Source: JASTVH01 sp042862465 (GTDB lineage: Bacteria > Pseudomonadota > Gammaproteobacteria > Pseudomonadales > Oleiphilaceae). From it: a DNA stretch of 64,000 nucleotides. The notes under the pieces were generated by a model that was not told the origin of the DNA, made no database searches, and was given only the letters and a program-made list of their open reading frames with translations. The stretch covers positions 1 through 64,000 of the forward strand of contig JASTVH010000009.1 of assembly GCA_042862465.1 (NCBI GenBank), in the 5' to 3' direction. Shown in pieces: positions 40,593 to 49,307 of this stretch; positions within the stretch are counted from its first letter, which is position 1; each line of letters begins with the position of its first letter. The translations under genes and the position numbers were made by a program.

Positions 40593-42776
40593 ATGACGAA
40601 CCAGTCCGGCGTTCACTATTTGCACGAACACTCGGCCGCTTTAAAAAACAAGGGCCTTCCTCGTGAAGTGCAGAAGGTCCGGGACACGGTCACCACCGGG
40701 CTCTCTGATTTGCTGCAGGGAGCACTCGATGCCGTTGACGACTCTCTGTTCGAACTGGCCAATCACGCTCGCAGCAATAACGAACAAAACCGTTATTTCG
40801 AGGCCATGCGCGAGGTCCGCATCAAACGCAAGGGCGTGGAAGACAGCTTTCGTGACGGCCTGCTGTCACTCTTCCACAATCCTCCCTCGCTCAAATCGGA
40901 GCCGGCAGAAGCCGCGCAGGAGAATATTTCTGCCGAATCGTTGTCGCTAATCCAGAATGACGATCTGGAGGAACAGGTGGCCATCAATGCCATGGTCACC
41001 AAGGCCAAGGCCTATTTTCAGGGCACCCTGCTGCAATTGCAGACGCGCTTTTCCGCCGCCTATGGCACGAACCCGGAGGAAATGCCGCTTAATCCGCTGT
41101 CTCCGGAGCACCTGTGCAACGTCTTTCTGCGGGCGATGGATGAACTGGATGTTCAGATTCGCGAACGCCTGATCGTGCTCAAGCAGTTCGATCGCTACGT
41201 GGTCTCCAACCTCGGCATGATTCTGGACGAGGCCAACCGCATCCTGGTTCAGGCCGGGGTGATGCCCAACTTCAAGTACAAGGCCCGTACGGAGCCTTCC
41301 AAGGCGCGTGCAGCTGAAGGGGCAAGCGGCGAAACGTCAGAGCCTGAACAGGGGCCACTGGCCAGCGACGAAGCGGCGTTCAACCAGATCCGCCAGCTGC
41401 TCGCGAACTATCGGCAGCAGACGGGCTACAGCCTGGCTGCGCAGGCGCATGCTCCCAATGTGCATGTTATTGCAGGCGCCGAGCTGATCGACTTGCTGCG
41501 ACGGCTGCCGCAACCGCCGATAACCGGTGACCTGACCCAGGGCGAGCCGGTACAGGTCAACCTCCATGAGGTGGTGGCGCAGCTGCTGGCCGAGCAGAAA
41601 GGCAGCGAAGGCCGGGAAACGGCCATTAATGAAGTAGATGAAGACCTGATCAATCTGGTCTCGATGCTTTTTGAATTCATCCTCGACGATTACAACCTGT
41701 CGCCGCCGATTCAGGTCCTGATCAGCCGCCTGCAGATCCCCATTCTCAAGGTAGTCATCAAGGATCGGGCATTTTTCAGCAAGGCGACTCATCCAGCACG
41801 CAAACTGCTCAACTCGCTTGCGCGGGCAGGTATTGGCTGGAGCGACAGCAACGAGAAAAATCGCGACCGGCTATACGAGCAGATTCACAACGTGGTCCAG
41901 CGCATCCTGAATGAATTTGACGGTGATATCAGTCTTTTCGAACGCCTGTATGAGGAGTTTGACCAATTCCTGTCACGGGAGAATCGAAAGGCCACGCTGG
42001 TAGAACAGCGCACCCGGGAATCCGAAAGAGGTCGGATCAAGTCCCAGAAAGCCCAGGAGATGGTCGACCGTGTTCTCCAGGAAAAACTGCGGACCCACAG
42101 TATTCCCGAATCCATTCGCAATATCCTCCAGAACGGCTGGAGTCGGGTTATGTTCCTGGCCTACCTGCGGGACGACACCGAACACCGCTGGGCGCAGTCC
42201 GTTCGCGTGGTGGATGATCTGCTTTGGTGCCTGCGTCCGCACAACCAGGATGACGACCGGGAGCTCTGGGTCCGCCTGGTTCCAACGCTACTCAAAACCA
42301 TTCGCGCCGGTCTCGAGGAAGTGTCCTATAATGCCGCACGTCTCGATGAGATGATGTCGGATCTCAAGCGCGAGCTAACCCAGGCATTTCGTCGCCAGGC
42401 CGCCCAGGAAGCCGCTGAAGACAGCGAAATCGAGCCGCCTAAGGAACCTGCCGACCAGACTGCGGTCGAAAAGCAGAAGGAACTGGAAGACGCCGCCATG
42501 GCCGAGCACCTTTCGGAAGTGGACAACATCGGCGTTGGTGCCTGGGTGGAGTTCAACCTGGTCAACGGTGCCCGGTTCCGCTGCAAGCTTTCCGCCATCA
42601 TCGACGAGGCTGACACCTACGTCTTCGTCAATCGGATGGGGCTGAAAGTGGTCGAGAAGAAGCGAGTTGACCTGGCCCACGAGCTGCGCCGTGGCAGACT
42701 GACGCTGCTGGAACAGGGGGCCTTGATCGATCGTGCCCTGGATGCGGTTGTCGGGCGCTTGAAACGCACGGCCTAA
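40593..42776 (+). CDS. DUF1631 family protein
   Basis: A 727-aa soluble, charged protein whose sequence fits DUF1631, a family found in Pseudomonas, Marinobacter and relatives, sometimes mislabelled thymidine phosphorylase. Core helical segments include INLVSMLFEFILDDYNLSPP and ISRLQIPILKVVIKDRAFFS. The C-terminus (about 640-700, VGAWVEFNLVNGARFRCKLS) has a PilZ-like beta pattern and is rich in acidic residues before it. No catalytic site recognisable. A regulatory role is possible but unproven. Confidence 0.85.
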   Translation: MTNQSGVHYLHEHSAALKNKGLPREVQKVRDTVTTGLSDLLQGALDAVDDSLFELANHARSNNEQNRYFEAMREVRIKRKGVEDSFRDGLLSLFHNPPSLKSEPAEAAQENISAESLSLIQNDDLEEQVAINAMVTKAKAYFQGTLLQLQTRFSAAYGTNPEEMPLNPLSPEHLCNVFLRAMDELDVQIRERLIVLKQFDRYVVSNLGMILDEANRILVQAGVMPNFKYKARTEPSKARAAEGASGETSEPEQGPLASDEAAFNQIRQLLANYRQQTGYSLAAQAHAPNVHVIAGAELIDLLRRLPQPPITGDLTQGEPVQVNLHEVVAQLLAEQKGSEGRETAINEVDEDLINLVSMLFEFILDDYNLSPPIQVLISRLQIPILKVVIKDRAFFSKATHPARKLLNSLARAGIGWSDSNEKNRDRLYEQIHNVVQRILNEFDGDISLFERLYEEFDQFLSRENRKATLVEQRTRESERGRIKSQKAQEMVDRVLQEKLRTHSIPESIRNILQNGWSRVMFLAYLRDDTEHRWAQSVRVVDDLLWCLRPHNQDDDRELWVRLVPTLLKTIRAGLEEVSYNAARLDEMMSDLKRELTQAFRRQAAQEAAEDSEIEPPKEPADQTAVEKQKELEDAAMAEHLSEVDNIGVGAWVEFNLVNGARFRCKLSAIIDEADTYVFVNRMGLKVVEKKRVDLAHELRRGRLTLLEQGALIDRALDAVVGRLKRTA

Positions 42777-42836
42777 AGCCCACCCGATCCCGGCTCGGTT
42801 GTTGATGTTAAAGAATCGGGCCGGAGTTGTTTTCCT

Positions 42837-43691
42837 ATGACGCCTCAACGCGGCTATTACCAATACCGGATTCTGCTGGCAGTCTCCCTCGCCATACTGG
42901 CGCATGCCTTTATCGCGGTGGGATTCCTGCTGGTGGATATCATTCCCGAGCCCCCCAAGACGGTACGCTTTGAACTGGTTTCTCCCGGACAGGGCCCGCA
43001 AAACACCAATCCCGCACCCAACGTGGATCCCCTGGCGGCGGCAGCGCCAGAAAACCCTTCTCCCAGTCAGGCAGAGATCAACGCCGCGATCGCCGAGCAG
43101 ATTCGCGCCCTGACCGAGACACCGGCCCCCGACATGGCACCGGAACCGCAGAAAAAGCAACAATCCACACCGGAAACCGCAGACCTGACAGAGGGGCTGC
43201 GCACACCAGTGGCCAATCCGCGCCCGGATCTGCCGCCCAGCCCCTTTGCTCAGGCTCCGTCACCAGAGAGCAGTGCTTCGAAGAGCAGCATGGCTGGCGT
43301 ACCCACTCCTTTCCGCGCGCCCGAGGATCCAGCCGAAGTGATCCAGAAAACGACCCAGGAAACTCAAAAGAAGGTCACGCCCTATCATTTACAGCTCGCC
43401 CACCGGCTGATGACCACCTTGAGGCAGGATATACTCACCGGCAAAACCGGGGAGCGGTATATCGATGCACTGCACGGTGATCCCATTCCGCTGTCATTGC
43501 AGCTCAAGCTGATGTCCAACGGTGCCCTGCAGCGGGTCACGGTGACCAAGTCATCGGGCAACGAGTTCGTGGACCGGATCATGGTTCAGACCGCACTGGC
43601 CGCGAGCCCCTACCCCAAGCCTCCCGAGGAGGAGCGGATGAACGGATTCCTGTTTAACCTGGATCTGGTGGCTTCACCGAAGTATCTGTGA
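42837..43691 (+). CDS. TonB-like energy transducer family protein
   Basis: A 284-aa protein with one N-terminal transmembrane helix (about 10-32), a long proline-rich periplasmic linker (PEPPKT to PFRAPEDPAE) and a C-terminal TonB/TolA-type domain (about 190-282, LKLMSNGALQRVTVTKSSGN). The domain order is that of TonB. No exbB, exbD or receptor gene is nearby, so the client process cannot be named. It starts 60 bases after the DUF1631 gene and may share its transcript. Confidence 0.75.
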   Translation: MTPQRGYYQYRILLAVSLAILAHAFIAVGFLLVDIIPEPPKTVRFELVSPGQGPQNTNPAPNVDPLAAAAPENPSPSQAEINAAIAEQIRALTETPAPDMAPEPQKKQQSTPETADLTEGLRTPVANPRPDLPPSPFAQAPSPESSASKSSMAGVPTPFRAPEDPAEVIQKTTQETQKKVTPYHLQLAHRLMTTLRQDILTGKTGERYIDALHGDPIPLSLQLKLMSNGALQRVTVTKSSGNEFVDRIMVQTALAASPYPKPPEEERMNGFLFNLDLVASPKYL

Positions 43692-43736
43692 GGCGTGAAC
43701 GTCGCTCAGAGGGAGAGGGTATAACGAGGAAGGGTG

Positions 43737-43769
43737 AGCGTCCGACAGCCAGGTCTGCCGCCGGACGCT
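43737..43769. terminator. Inverted repeat between convergent genes
   Basis: AGCGTCCG and CGGACGCT flank a 17-base loop between the TonB-like and grxD stop codons. No T-tract. It belongs to a group of CGTCCGAC-containing intergenic sequences also seen at 33474 and 49262. Confidence 0.4.
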
Positions 43770-43776
43770 GAAACAA

Positions 43777-44121
43777 TCAGGAATCGGCGTTTTCCTGCGA
43801 TTCAGCCTGCTTTGCGGCGTCCTTGACCAGCTTCTCCAGCTCGCCGCTTTCGTGCATCTCCATGATGATGTCACAGCCGCCAACCAGCTCGCCGTTGACG
43901 TACAGCTGCGGGTAGGTGGGCCAGTTGGAGTAGACTTTCAGGTTCTCGCGCACGTCCGGATTATCCAGAATGTTTACAAAGGCAAAACGCTCGCCACAGG
44001 CCATCAGGGCCTGAACAGAACGAGCGGAAAACCCGCATTGCGGCATCTGGGGCGTGCCCTTCATGTAAATCAGAATCGGGTTCCCTTCGATCTGCTCCTT
44101 GAGCGTCTCCATGATATCCAT
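43777..44121 (-). CDS. grxD: Monothiol glutaredoxin GrxD
   Basis: A 114-aa CGFS-type glutaredoxin that carries and transfers [2Fe-2S] clusters with glutathione. Motifs: PILIYMKGTPQMPQCGFS (Cys near residue 30), SNWPTYPQLYVNGELVGG and CDIIMEM. GGAGG is 9 bases before the ATG at 44121. A 37-codon in-frame extension runs into hyuB and is rejected. Confidence 0.95.
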   Translation of the reverse strand: MDIMETLKEQIEGNPILIYMKGTPQMPQCGFSARSVQALMACGERFAFVNILDNPDVRENLKVYSNWPTYPQLYVNGELVGGCDIIMEMHESGELEKLVKDAAKQAESQENADS

Positions 44122-44185
44122 AGTATAAAACCTCCGGATGGTAGCCTGGTCGTTTATCAGATGGCCTGTATTGTACACATCTCTC

Positions 44186-45748
44186 CTAATCCTGACCATT
44201 GTACTTGGTCTTTGTTCCCCAACCTCCCCCACCAGGGGTTTCGATGCTTAACCGGTCTCCCGGAGCCACCTTGAAGCGCGCCTTCTCTCCGACCCTGGCC
44301 TCGTTCAGTCGATTGATGCCGGGCTGCCCCGCCGCACCGTTTGCCAACCCCCAGGGGCCGCGACGGCGCCGCTCGGTCAGCAGCGTGACGTCCGCTGGGC
44401 CGAGAAACTCGTATTCACGCACCACACCATTACCGCCAGGATGGCGCCCCGCCCCACCCGATTGGCGGCGCACGGCATACGACAGCACCCGCAACGGGTA
44501 GTGACGCTCCAGACTCTCGATAGGCGTATTCAGGGTGTTGGTCATGTGGCTTTGCACGGCGTCCAGCCCCGCGCTTTCCTGATGGCCGCCCGTGCCACCG
44601 GCAATGGTCTCGTAATAGTCCCAGCACTGACCGCTCACCCGGCTGCCCATGGCCACGTTGTTCATCGTGCCCTGGGCGGCGGCGGGAATCCGCGCGGGAA
44701 TCACCTGGGCCAGCACCCCGAGGATGACGTCCACCAGCCGGGAACTGGTTTCCACGTTGCCCGCGGCGACGGCGGCAGGGCCGGTAGCATTGACCAGCGT
44801 CCCCTCCGGCGCCTCCAGCGCCACCGAAGCAAAGGCCCCGGCGCAATCCGGCACCTGGGGAGGCAGCAGACAACGGACCACATAGTAGACGGCTGCCGCG
44901 GTCACACTGAGCGGGCAGTTGATATTGCCCGCCACCTGCGCGGCTGTGCCGGCGAAGTCAAAATGCAGCCGACCGTCGGCCACGGTCAACGTCACCTGGA
45001 TGGGGATATCCTCGGCCCCGGCGCCATCGGAGTCCATGCTGTCGGTAAAGCTCCAGATTCCTTCCGGCAACTGCCGCAGGACTTTATCGCTGACTCGGGC
45101 GGCATAGTCATTCATGGCGGCCAGGCCGTCGAGAAACGCGTCCGGCCCGCGGGTTTCAATCAGGGTTCCCAGCCGGTGCAGACCGGTACGGGCGGCGCTG
45201 ACCTGGGCCCAGAAATCTCCCGGCAGCTGCTGCCCCGGAGCACCGCTTTCCAGCGTTTGCAGACGCTCGGCCACCGCCGGCACCAGCTGCCCACCATCGA
45301 AGAGTTTGACGGGCTCGATCACCAACCCTTCCTCTTCCAGGGTCGTTGACAGGGGCATGGAGCCGGGCGATGGCGAGCCGATATTGGCATGGTGGGCCCG
45401 GTTGGCGACAAAACCGACCAAGCACCCGTCATGCATGATGGGCGCCACGACGGTGACGTCCGGCAGATGGGTCCCGCCCAGGAAAGGGTCATTCAGTACC
45501 ACGACATCCCCTTCCCCCCATTCAAAGCGGGAAACGATTGCACTCATGGCATAGGCCATGCTGCCCAGATGGACCGGGATGTGGGCGGCCTGGGCGCATA
45601 ATCTGCCGTGGCGATCAAACACCGCACAGGAAAAGTCGAGCCGATCCTTGATATTGGGCGACAGGGCCGCCCGCTTGAGCACCGCTCCCATTTCCTCGCA
45701 GGCCGAGGCCATGCGGCTTACAAAAAGGCTCAGATCAATCGCATCCAT
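44186..45748 (-). CDS. Hydantoinase B / 5-oxoprolinase-type subunit (orphan HyuB)
   Basis: A 520-aa protein of the HyuB family, which with HyuA forms ATP-dependent N-methylhydantoinase, 5-oxoprolinase or acetone carboxylase-type enzymes. Features: ALSPNIKDRLDFSCAVFD, LNDPFLGGTHLPDVTVVAP, GRLHFDFAGTAAQVAGNINCP and the glycine-rich end IETPGGGGWGTK. The usual HyuA partner is not adjacent; upstream is the divergent argD. Substrate unknown. Confidence 0.85.
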   Translation of the reverse strand: MDAIDLSLFVSRMASACEEMGAVLKRAALSPNIKDRLDFSCAVFDRHGRLCAQAAHIPVHLGSMAYAMSAIVSRFEWGEGDVVVLNDPFLGGTHLPDVTVVAPIMHDGCLVGFVANRAHHANIGSPSPGSMPLSTTLEEEGLVIEPVKLFDGGQLVPAVAERLQTLESGAPGQQLPGDFWAQVSAARTGLHRLGTLIETRGPDAFLDGLAAMNDYAARVSDKVLRQLPEGIWSFTDSMDSDGAGAEDIPIQVTLTVADGRLHFDFAGTAAQVAGNINCPLSVTAAAVYYVVRCLLPPQVPDCAGAFASVALEAPEGTLVNATGPAAVAAGNVETSSRLVDVILGVLAQVIPARIPAAAQGTMNNVAMGSRVSGQCWDYYETIAGGTGGHQESAGLDAVQSHMTNTLNTPIESLERHYPLRVLSYAVRRQSGGAGRHPGGNGVVREYEFLGPADVTLLTERRRRGPWGLANGAAGQPGINRLNEARVGEKARFKVAPGDRLSIETPGGGGWGTKTKYNGQD

Positions 45749-45824
45749 GGTCTATCCTTCAGGCTCTCGAAGCGCAGAGAGAGGCGCCTTCTCCTCCCCC
45801 CCAGCGTTGTCAAGGCAACAGTTT

Positions 45825-45842
45825 ACCGATAACATTAACGGT
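45825..45842. promoter_or_regulatory. Imperfect palindrome between hyuB and argD
   Basis: ACCGATAACATTAACGGT, an 18-bp near-palindrome in the middle of the divergent region, could be an operator for either gene. No known consensus is recognised. Confidence 0.25.
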
Positions 45843-45848
45843 CTGTGT

Positions 45849-45961
45849 AGGCAGCAGGCACTGATCCCTCGCCGGTCTTATTCTCACCGGCCCCGACGAT
45901 CAGGCCGGGGCTGCCTTTTTCCGTTTAAAAGGGCCTCCAAAGCGGCATGTCCGGCTTTGGA
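45849..45961 (+). promoter_or_regulatory. Structured leader upstream of argD (attenuator candidate)
   Basis: Three overlapping hairpins can form: GCCGGT/ACCGGC (45871-45891), GCCCCG/CGGGGC (45890-45911), and an outer AGGCAGC/GCTGCCT (45849-45916) ending in five T. A further hairpin TCCAAAGC/GCTTTGGA (45936-45961) lies just before the argD ribosome binding site. The T-tract makes the first group terminator-like, 70 bases before the start codon. Confidence 0.4.
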
Positions 45962-45989
45962 CGTTGTGTAATGACAGGGGAACCAAGCC

Positions 45990-47189
45990 ATGGCCGAACA
46001 GCCGTTGATGAACACCTATGGCCGGCTGCCCATCGCATTCGAGCATGGCCAGGGGATCTGGCTGTACGACACGCAAGGCGAGCGCTACCTGGATACCTTC
46101 AGTGGTATTGCCGTATGCGGCCTGGGTCACACCCATCCGGCCGTAAGCGAAGCGCTATCGGTGCAGTCACAGCGCCTGGTGCACTGTTCCAACCTGTTCC
46201 ACTCCCCGGTACAGACGAACCTGGCGCAGAAACTGTGCGAGCTGTCCGGCATGGAGCGTGTTTTCTTCGGCAATTCCGGCGCTGAGGCCAATGAAGCGGC
46301 AATTAAACTGGCGCGCCTGTACGGTCATCAGAAAGGCGTCCAGAACCCCACTATCGTAGTCATGGAGCGAGCCTTCCACGGACGCACCCTGGCTACCCTG
46401 ACGGCGACCGGCCACCGCAAGGTGCAGGCGGGTTTCGAGCCCCTGGTAAGCGGCTTTGTCCGCGTACCCTTCAATGATATGGATGCCCTGCGCAACGTGG
46501 CCCGTCACAATCAGAACGTGGTGGCGGTGCTGATGGAACCCATCCAGGGCGAAGGCGGCGTCAATATGGCTGACCAGGCCTTCATGGAGGGCGTACGCAC
46601 GCTGTGTGACGAACAGGAATGGCTGATGATGCTGGATGAAGTGCAAACCGGCAACGGTCGCACCGGGCACTTCTTCGCCTACCAGGGCTATGGTGTCATG
46701 CCGGACGTGGTCACGACCGCCAAGGGCCTGGGTAATGGTGTGCCCATCGGCGCCTGCCTGGCACTGGGCAAAGCGGCGGATGTGTTCCAGCCGGGCAGTC
46801 ATGGTTCCACCTTTGGCGGCAACCCGTTGGCCTGTGCCGCTGCCAGCGCGGTCATCCGCACCATCGAGAACGACCATCTGATGGCCCGTGCCCGGGCCCT
46901 GGGTGATCGCATACTGACCTACCTCCGAGACTATCTGGAGGGAACCGATTACATCCGCGAGATTCGTGGCCGAGGTCTGATGATCGGCATCGAAACCGTG
47001 GACCCGTGCCCCGAGCTGGTGCCTCTGGCCAAGATGCAGGGGCTGCTGCTGAACGTGACCGCAGAACGCGTCATCCGACTGCTGCCGGCACTGACCATGA
47101 CCGACAAGGAAGCCGACCACATGGCCGAACAGGTGGTGCGCATCATTAAGCTGCACGCGGCGGACGATCGCAACAGACCCCGTCAGTAA
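45990..47189 (+). CDS. argD: Acetylornithine aminotransferase
   Basis: A 399-aa class III PLP aminotransferase converting N-acetylglutamate semialdehyde to N-acetylornithine (and often succinyl-DAP analogues). Motifs: FFGNSGAEANEAAIKLARLY, the PLP aspartate in MMLDEVQTGNGRTG, and the PLP lysine in TTAKGLGNGVPIGACL, followed by GSTFGGNPLACAAA. AGGGG precedes the ATG by 9 bases. argF follows after 52 bases, so the two form an arginine operon behind a structured leader. Confidence 0.94.
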   Translation: MAEQPLMNTYGRLPIAFEHGQGIWLYDTQGERYLDTFSGIAVCGLGHTHPAVSEALSVQSQRLVHCSNLFHSPVQTNLAQKLCELSGMERVFFGNSGAEANEAAIKLARLYGHQKGVQNPTIVVMERAFHGRTLATLTATGHRKVQAGFEPLVSGFVRVPFNDMDALRNVARHNQNVVAVLMEPIQGEGGVNMADQAFMEGVRTLCDEQEWLMMLDEVQTGNGRTGHFFAYQGYGVMPDVVTTAKGLGNGVPIGACLALGKAADVFQPGSHGSTFGGNPLACAAASAVIRTIENDHLMARARALGDRILTYLRDYLEGTDYIREIRGRGLMIGIETVDPCPELVPLAKMQGLLLNVTAERVIRLLPALTMTDKEADHMAEQVVRIIKLHAADDRNRPRQ

Positions 47190-47241
47190 ACCCGCGACGC
47201 ATCACCTTCTCCATCGACCGATTTCATTCAGGGAAACCACA

Positions 47242-48150
47242 ATGGCTGTCAGACATTTCCTCACGCTGTTCGATTTCACCCCCGGCGAGCTGGAAAAGCT
47301 CCTGGATCACGCCATCGTCCTCAAGCAGGAACGCCGCCGGGGTCAGCCTCGCGATACGCTGCACAACCGCGTGCTGGCCATGGTTTTCGAGAAATCCTCC
47401 ACCCGCACCCGGGTCTCCTTCGAGGCCGGCATGGCCCAGCTGGGCGGCGCTGCACTGTTCCTGTCACCGCGCGATACCCAGCTCGGGCGCGGCGAGCCGA
47501 TCGAAGACACCGCCAAGGTGATCTCCAGCATGTGCGATGCGGTCATGATCCGCACCTTCGGCCATGACAAGATCAAGACCTTCGCCCATCACTCGGCCAC
47601 GCCGGTGATCAACGCCCTGACCGACGACTACCACCCCTGTCAGCTGCTGGCCGACATGCAGACCTGGCGCGAACACCGCGGCAGCATCAAGGGTGCCCGG
47701 GTGGCCTGGATCGGCGACGGCAACAACATGTGCAACTCCTACATCAACGCCGCCAAGCAGTTTGACTTCGAGCTGGTGGCGGCCTGCCCGAAAGGCTTCG
47801 AACCGGCGCCGGATAAGGTAAAGGCGGCAGCGGACCGTGTCACGGTGACCAACGATCCCCGTGAAGCGGCCCAGGGCGCCAACCTGCTTGTCACCGATGT
47901 CTGGGCCTCCATGGGCCAGGAATCGGAACAGGCTTCCCGCCTGGACGCCTTCCGGGACTTTCAGGTGAACCCCGGCCTCATGGCCATGGCGGATAAAGAT
48001 GCGCTGTTCATGCACTGCCTGCCGGCCCACCGTGGTGAGGAAGTCTCCGAAGACATGCTCGATCACCCGGCGTCCGTGGTCTGGGATGAAGCCGAGAACC
48101 GGCTGCACGCCCAGAAGGCCCTTCTGGAAGCCCTGATCCTGGGCCTGTAA
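47242..48150 (+). CDS. argF: Ornithine carbamoyltransferase
   Basis: ArgF makes citrulline from ornithine and carbamoyl phosphate. Carbamoyl-phosphate motif FEKSSTRTRVSFE (about 49-61), MIRTFGH, HPCQLLADMQT and the ornithine-binding MHCLPAHRGEE loop are all present. 302 aa, the shorter anabolic form. It is downstream of argD and only 9 bases before an ABC ATPase gene. Confidence 0.96.
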   Translation: MAVRHFLTLFDFTPGELEKLLDHAIVLKQERRRGQPRDTLHNRVLAMVFEKSSTRTRVSFEAGMAQLGGAALFLSPRDTQLGRGEPIEDTAKVISSMCDAVMIRTFGHDKIKTFAHHSATPVINALTDDYHPCQLLADMQTWREHRGSIKGARVAWIGDGNNMCNSYINAAKQFDFELVAACPKGFEPAPDKVKAAADRVTVTNDPREAAQGANLLVTDVWASMGQESEQASRLDAFRDFQVNPGLMAMADKDALFMHCLPAHRGEEVSEDMLDHPASVVWDEAENRLHAQKALLEALILGL

Positions 48151-48159
48151 GGCGGACGC

Positions 48160-49242
48160 ATGGGCAAAGGCGATCTATTGCTGGAGGTCGACGCGCTCAG
48201 CTGCGGCTATGGCGACGGAGCGGTGGTGCGCGATATACAGTTTGCCATGCACGAGGGCCATATCGGCTGCCTGCTGGGCCCCAGCGGTTGTGGCAAGAGC
48301 ACCATCCTGCGCGCCCTGGCGGGTTTCCTGCAGCCGCTGAAGGGGCGCATTGCCCTACGCGGCCAGACCCTGAGCTCCCCTAACGCCCTTGTCTCCCCGG
48401 AAAAGCGTGGCATCGGCATGGTCTTCCAGGACTATGCCCTGTTTCCACACATGACTATCGGTGCCAACGTGGGTTATGGCCTGCACCGGGTGTCCCGGGG
48501 TGAACGGGAAAAACGGGTGCGCGAATTACTGGAGCTGATCGCCCTGTCGGATATGGCGGATCATTACCCGCACGAACTGTCCGGCGGCCAGCAGCAGCGG
48601 GTAGCCCTGGCGCGAGCCATGGCCCCGGACCCTGCCCTGATCCTGCTCGACGAGCCCTTTTCCAACCTCGACGCGGACCTGCGTCGGCGCCTGAGTCTGG
48701 ATGTGAGAGACATTCTGAAACGGCGCGGCATCGGGGCACTTCTCGTCACCCACGATCAGCAGGAAGCCTTCGCCATGTGCGATCAGGTGGCCGTGTTGCG
48801 GGACGGTGAGATCCAACAATGGGACACCCCCTTCAACCTCTACCACGAACCGGCCAACCGTTTTGTGGCCAACTTCGTTGGCCAGGGGAGCTTCATCAAG
48901 GGCCGCATGCGGGCGCCGGACACCATCGACTGCGAACTGGGACTCATCAAGGGCAATCGCGCCTATCCCTGGGCCAGCGGCACACCGGTGGAAATCCTGA
49001 TACGCCCGGATGATGTGGTGTATGACAGCGAATCGGAGCTGCAGCCAGTCATCACCGAAAAGACCTTCGCCGGCACCTCGACGCTCTACCGTCTGCAGCT
49101 TTCCTCCGGCACCGAATTCGAAGCGCTATTCCGCAGCCATCTGGACTTCCGGGTGGGCGAAGCGGTCGGAATCCGCCTGGAGGCTGATCACCTGATTGCC
49201 TTTTCCACCCACGACACCGAACCGGCTGCACTGTCACTCTAA
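48160..49242 (+). CDS. ABC transporter ATP-binding protein (FbpC/PotA type)
   Basis: A 360-aa nucleotide-binding subunit. Walker A GPSGCGKSTIL (about 39-49), Q-loop FQDYALFPHM, signature LSGGQQQRVALARAM, Walker B LILLDEPFSNLD and H-loop THDQQEAF are intact; the C-terminal 110 residues form a TOBE-like domain. The CysA/FbpC/PotA group imports iron, polyamines, sulfate and similar. No permease or binding protein is nearby, so the substrate is unknown. The 9-base gap suggests co-transcription with argF. Confidence 0.88.
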   Translation: MGKGDLLLEVDALSCGYGDGAVVRDIQFAMHEGHIGCLLGPSGCGKSTILRALAGFLQPLKGRIALRGQTLSSPNALVSPEKRGIGMVFQDYALFPHMTIGANVGYGLHRVSRGEREKRVRELLELIALSDMADHYPHELSGGQQQRVALARAMAPDPALILLDEPFSNLDADLRRRLSLDVRDILKRRGIGALLVTHDQQEAFAMCDQVAVLRDGEIQQWDTPFNLYHEPANRFVANFVGQGSFIKGRMRAPDTIDCELGLIKGNRAYPWASGTPVEILIRPDDVVYDSESELQPVITEKTFAGTSTLYRLQLSSGTEFEALFRSHLDFRVGEAVGIRLEADHLIAFSTHDTEPAALSL

Positions 49243-49307
49243 CGGTAGCCTCCCTCAGCGCCAGACGTCCGACTTCAGACGGCCGACGCTTCAGGGCCCA
49301 CTGCCAG

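Noticed and set aside
48160..49242. ABC ATPase as part of a full iron import operon
   Set aside because: No permease or periplasmic binding protein genes and no Fur-box-like sequence were found nearby.
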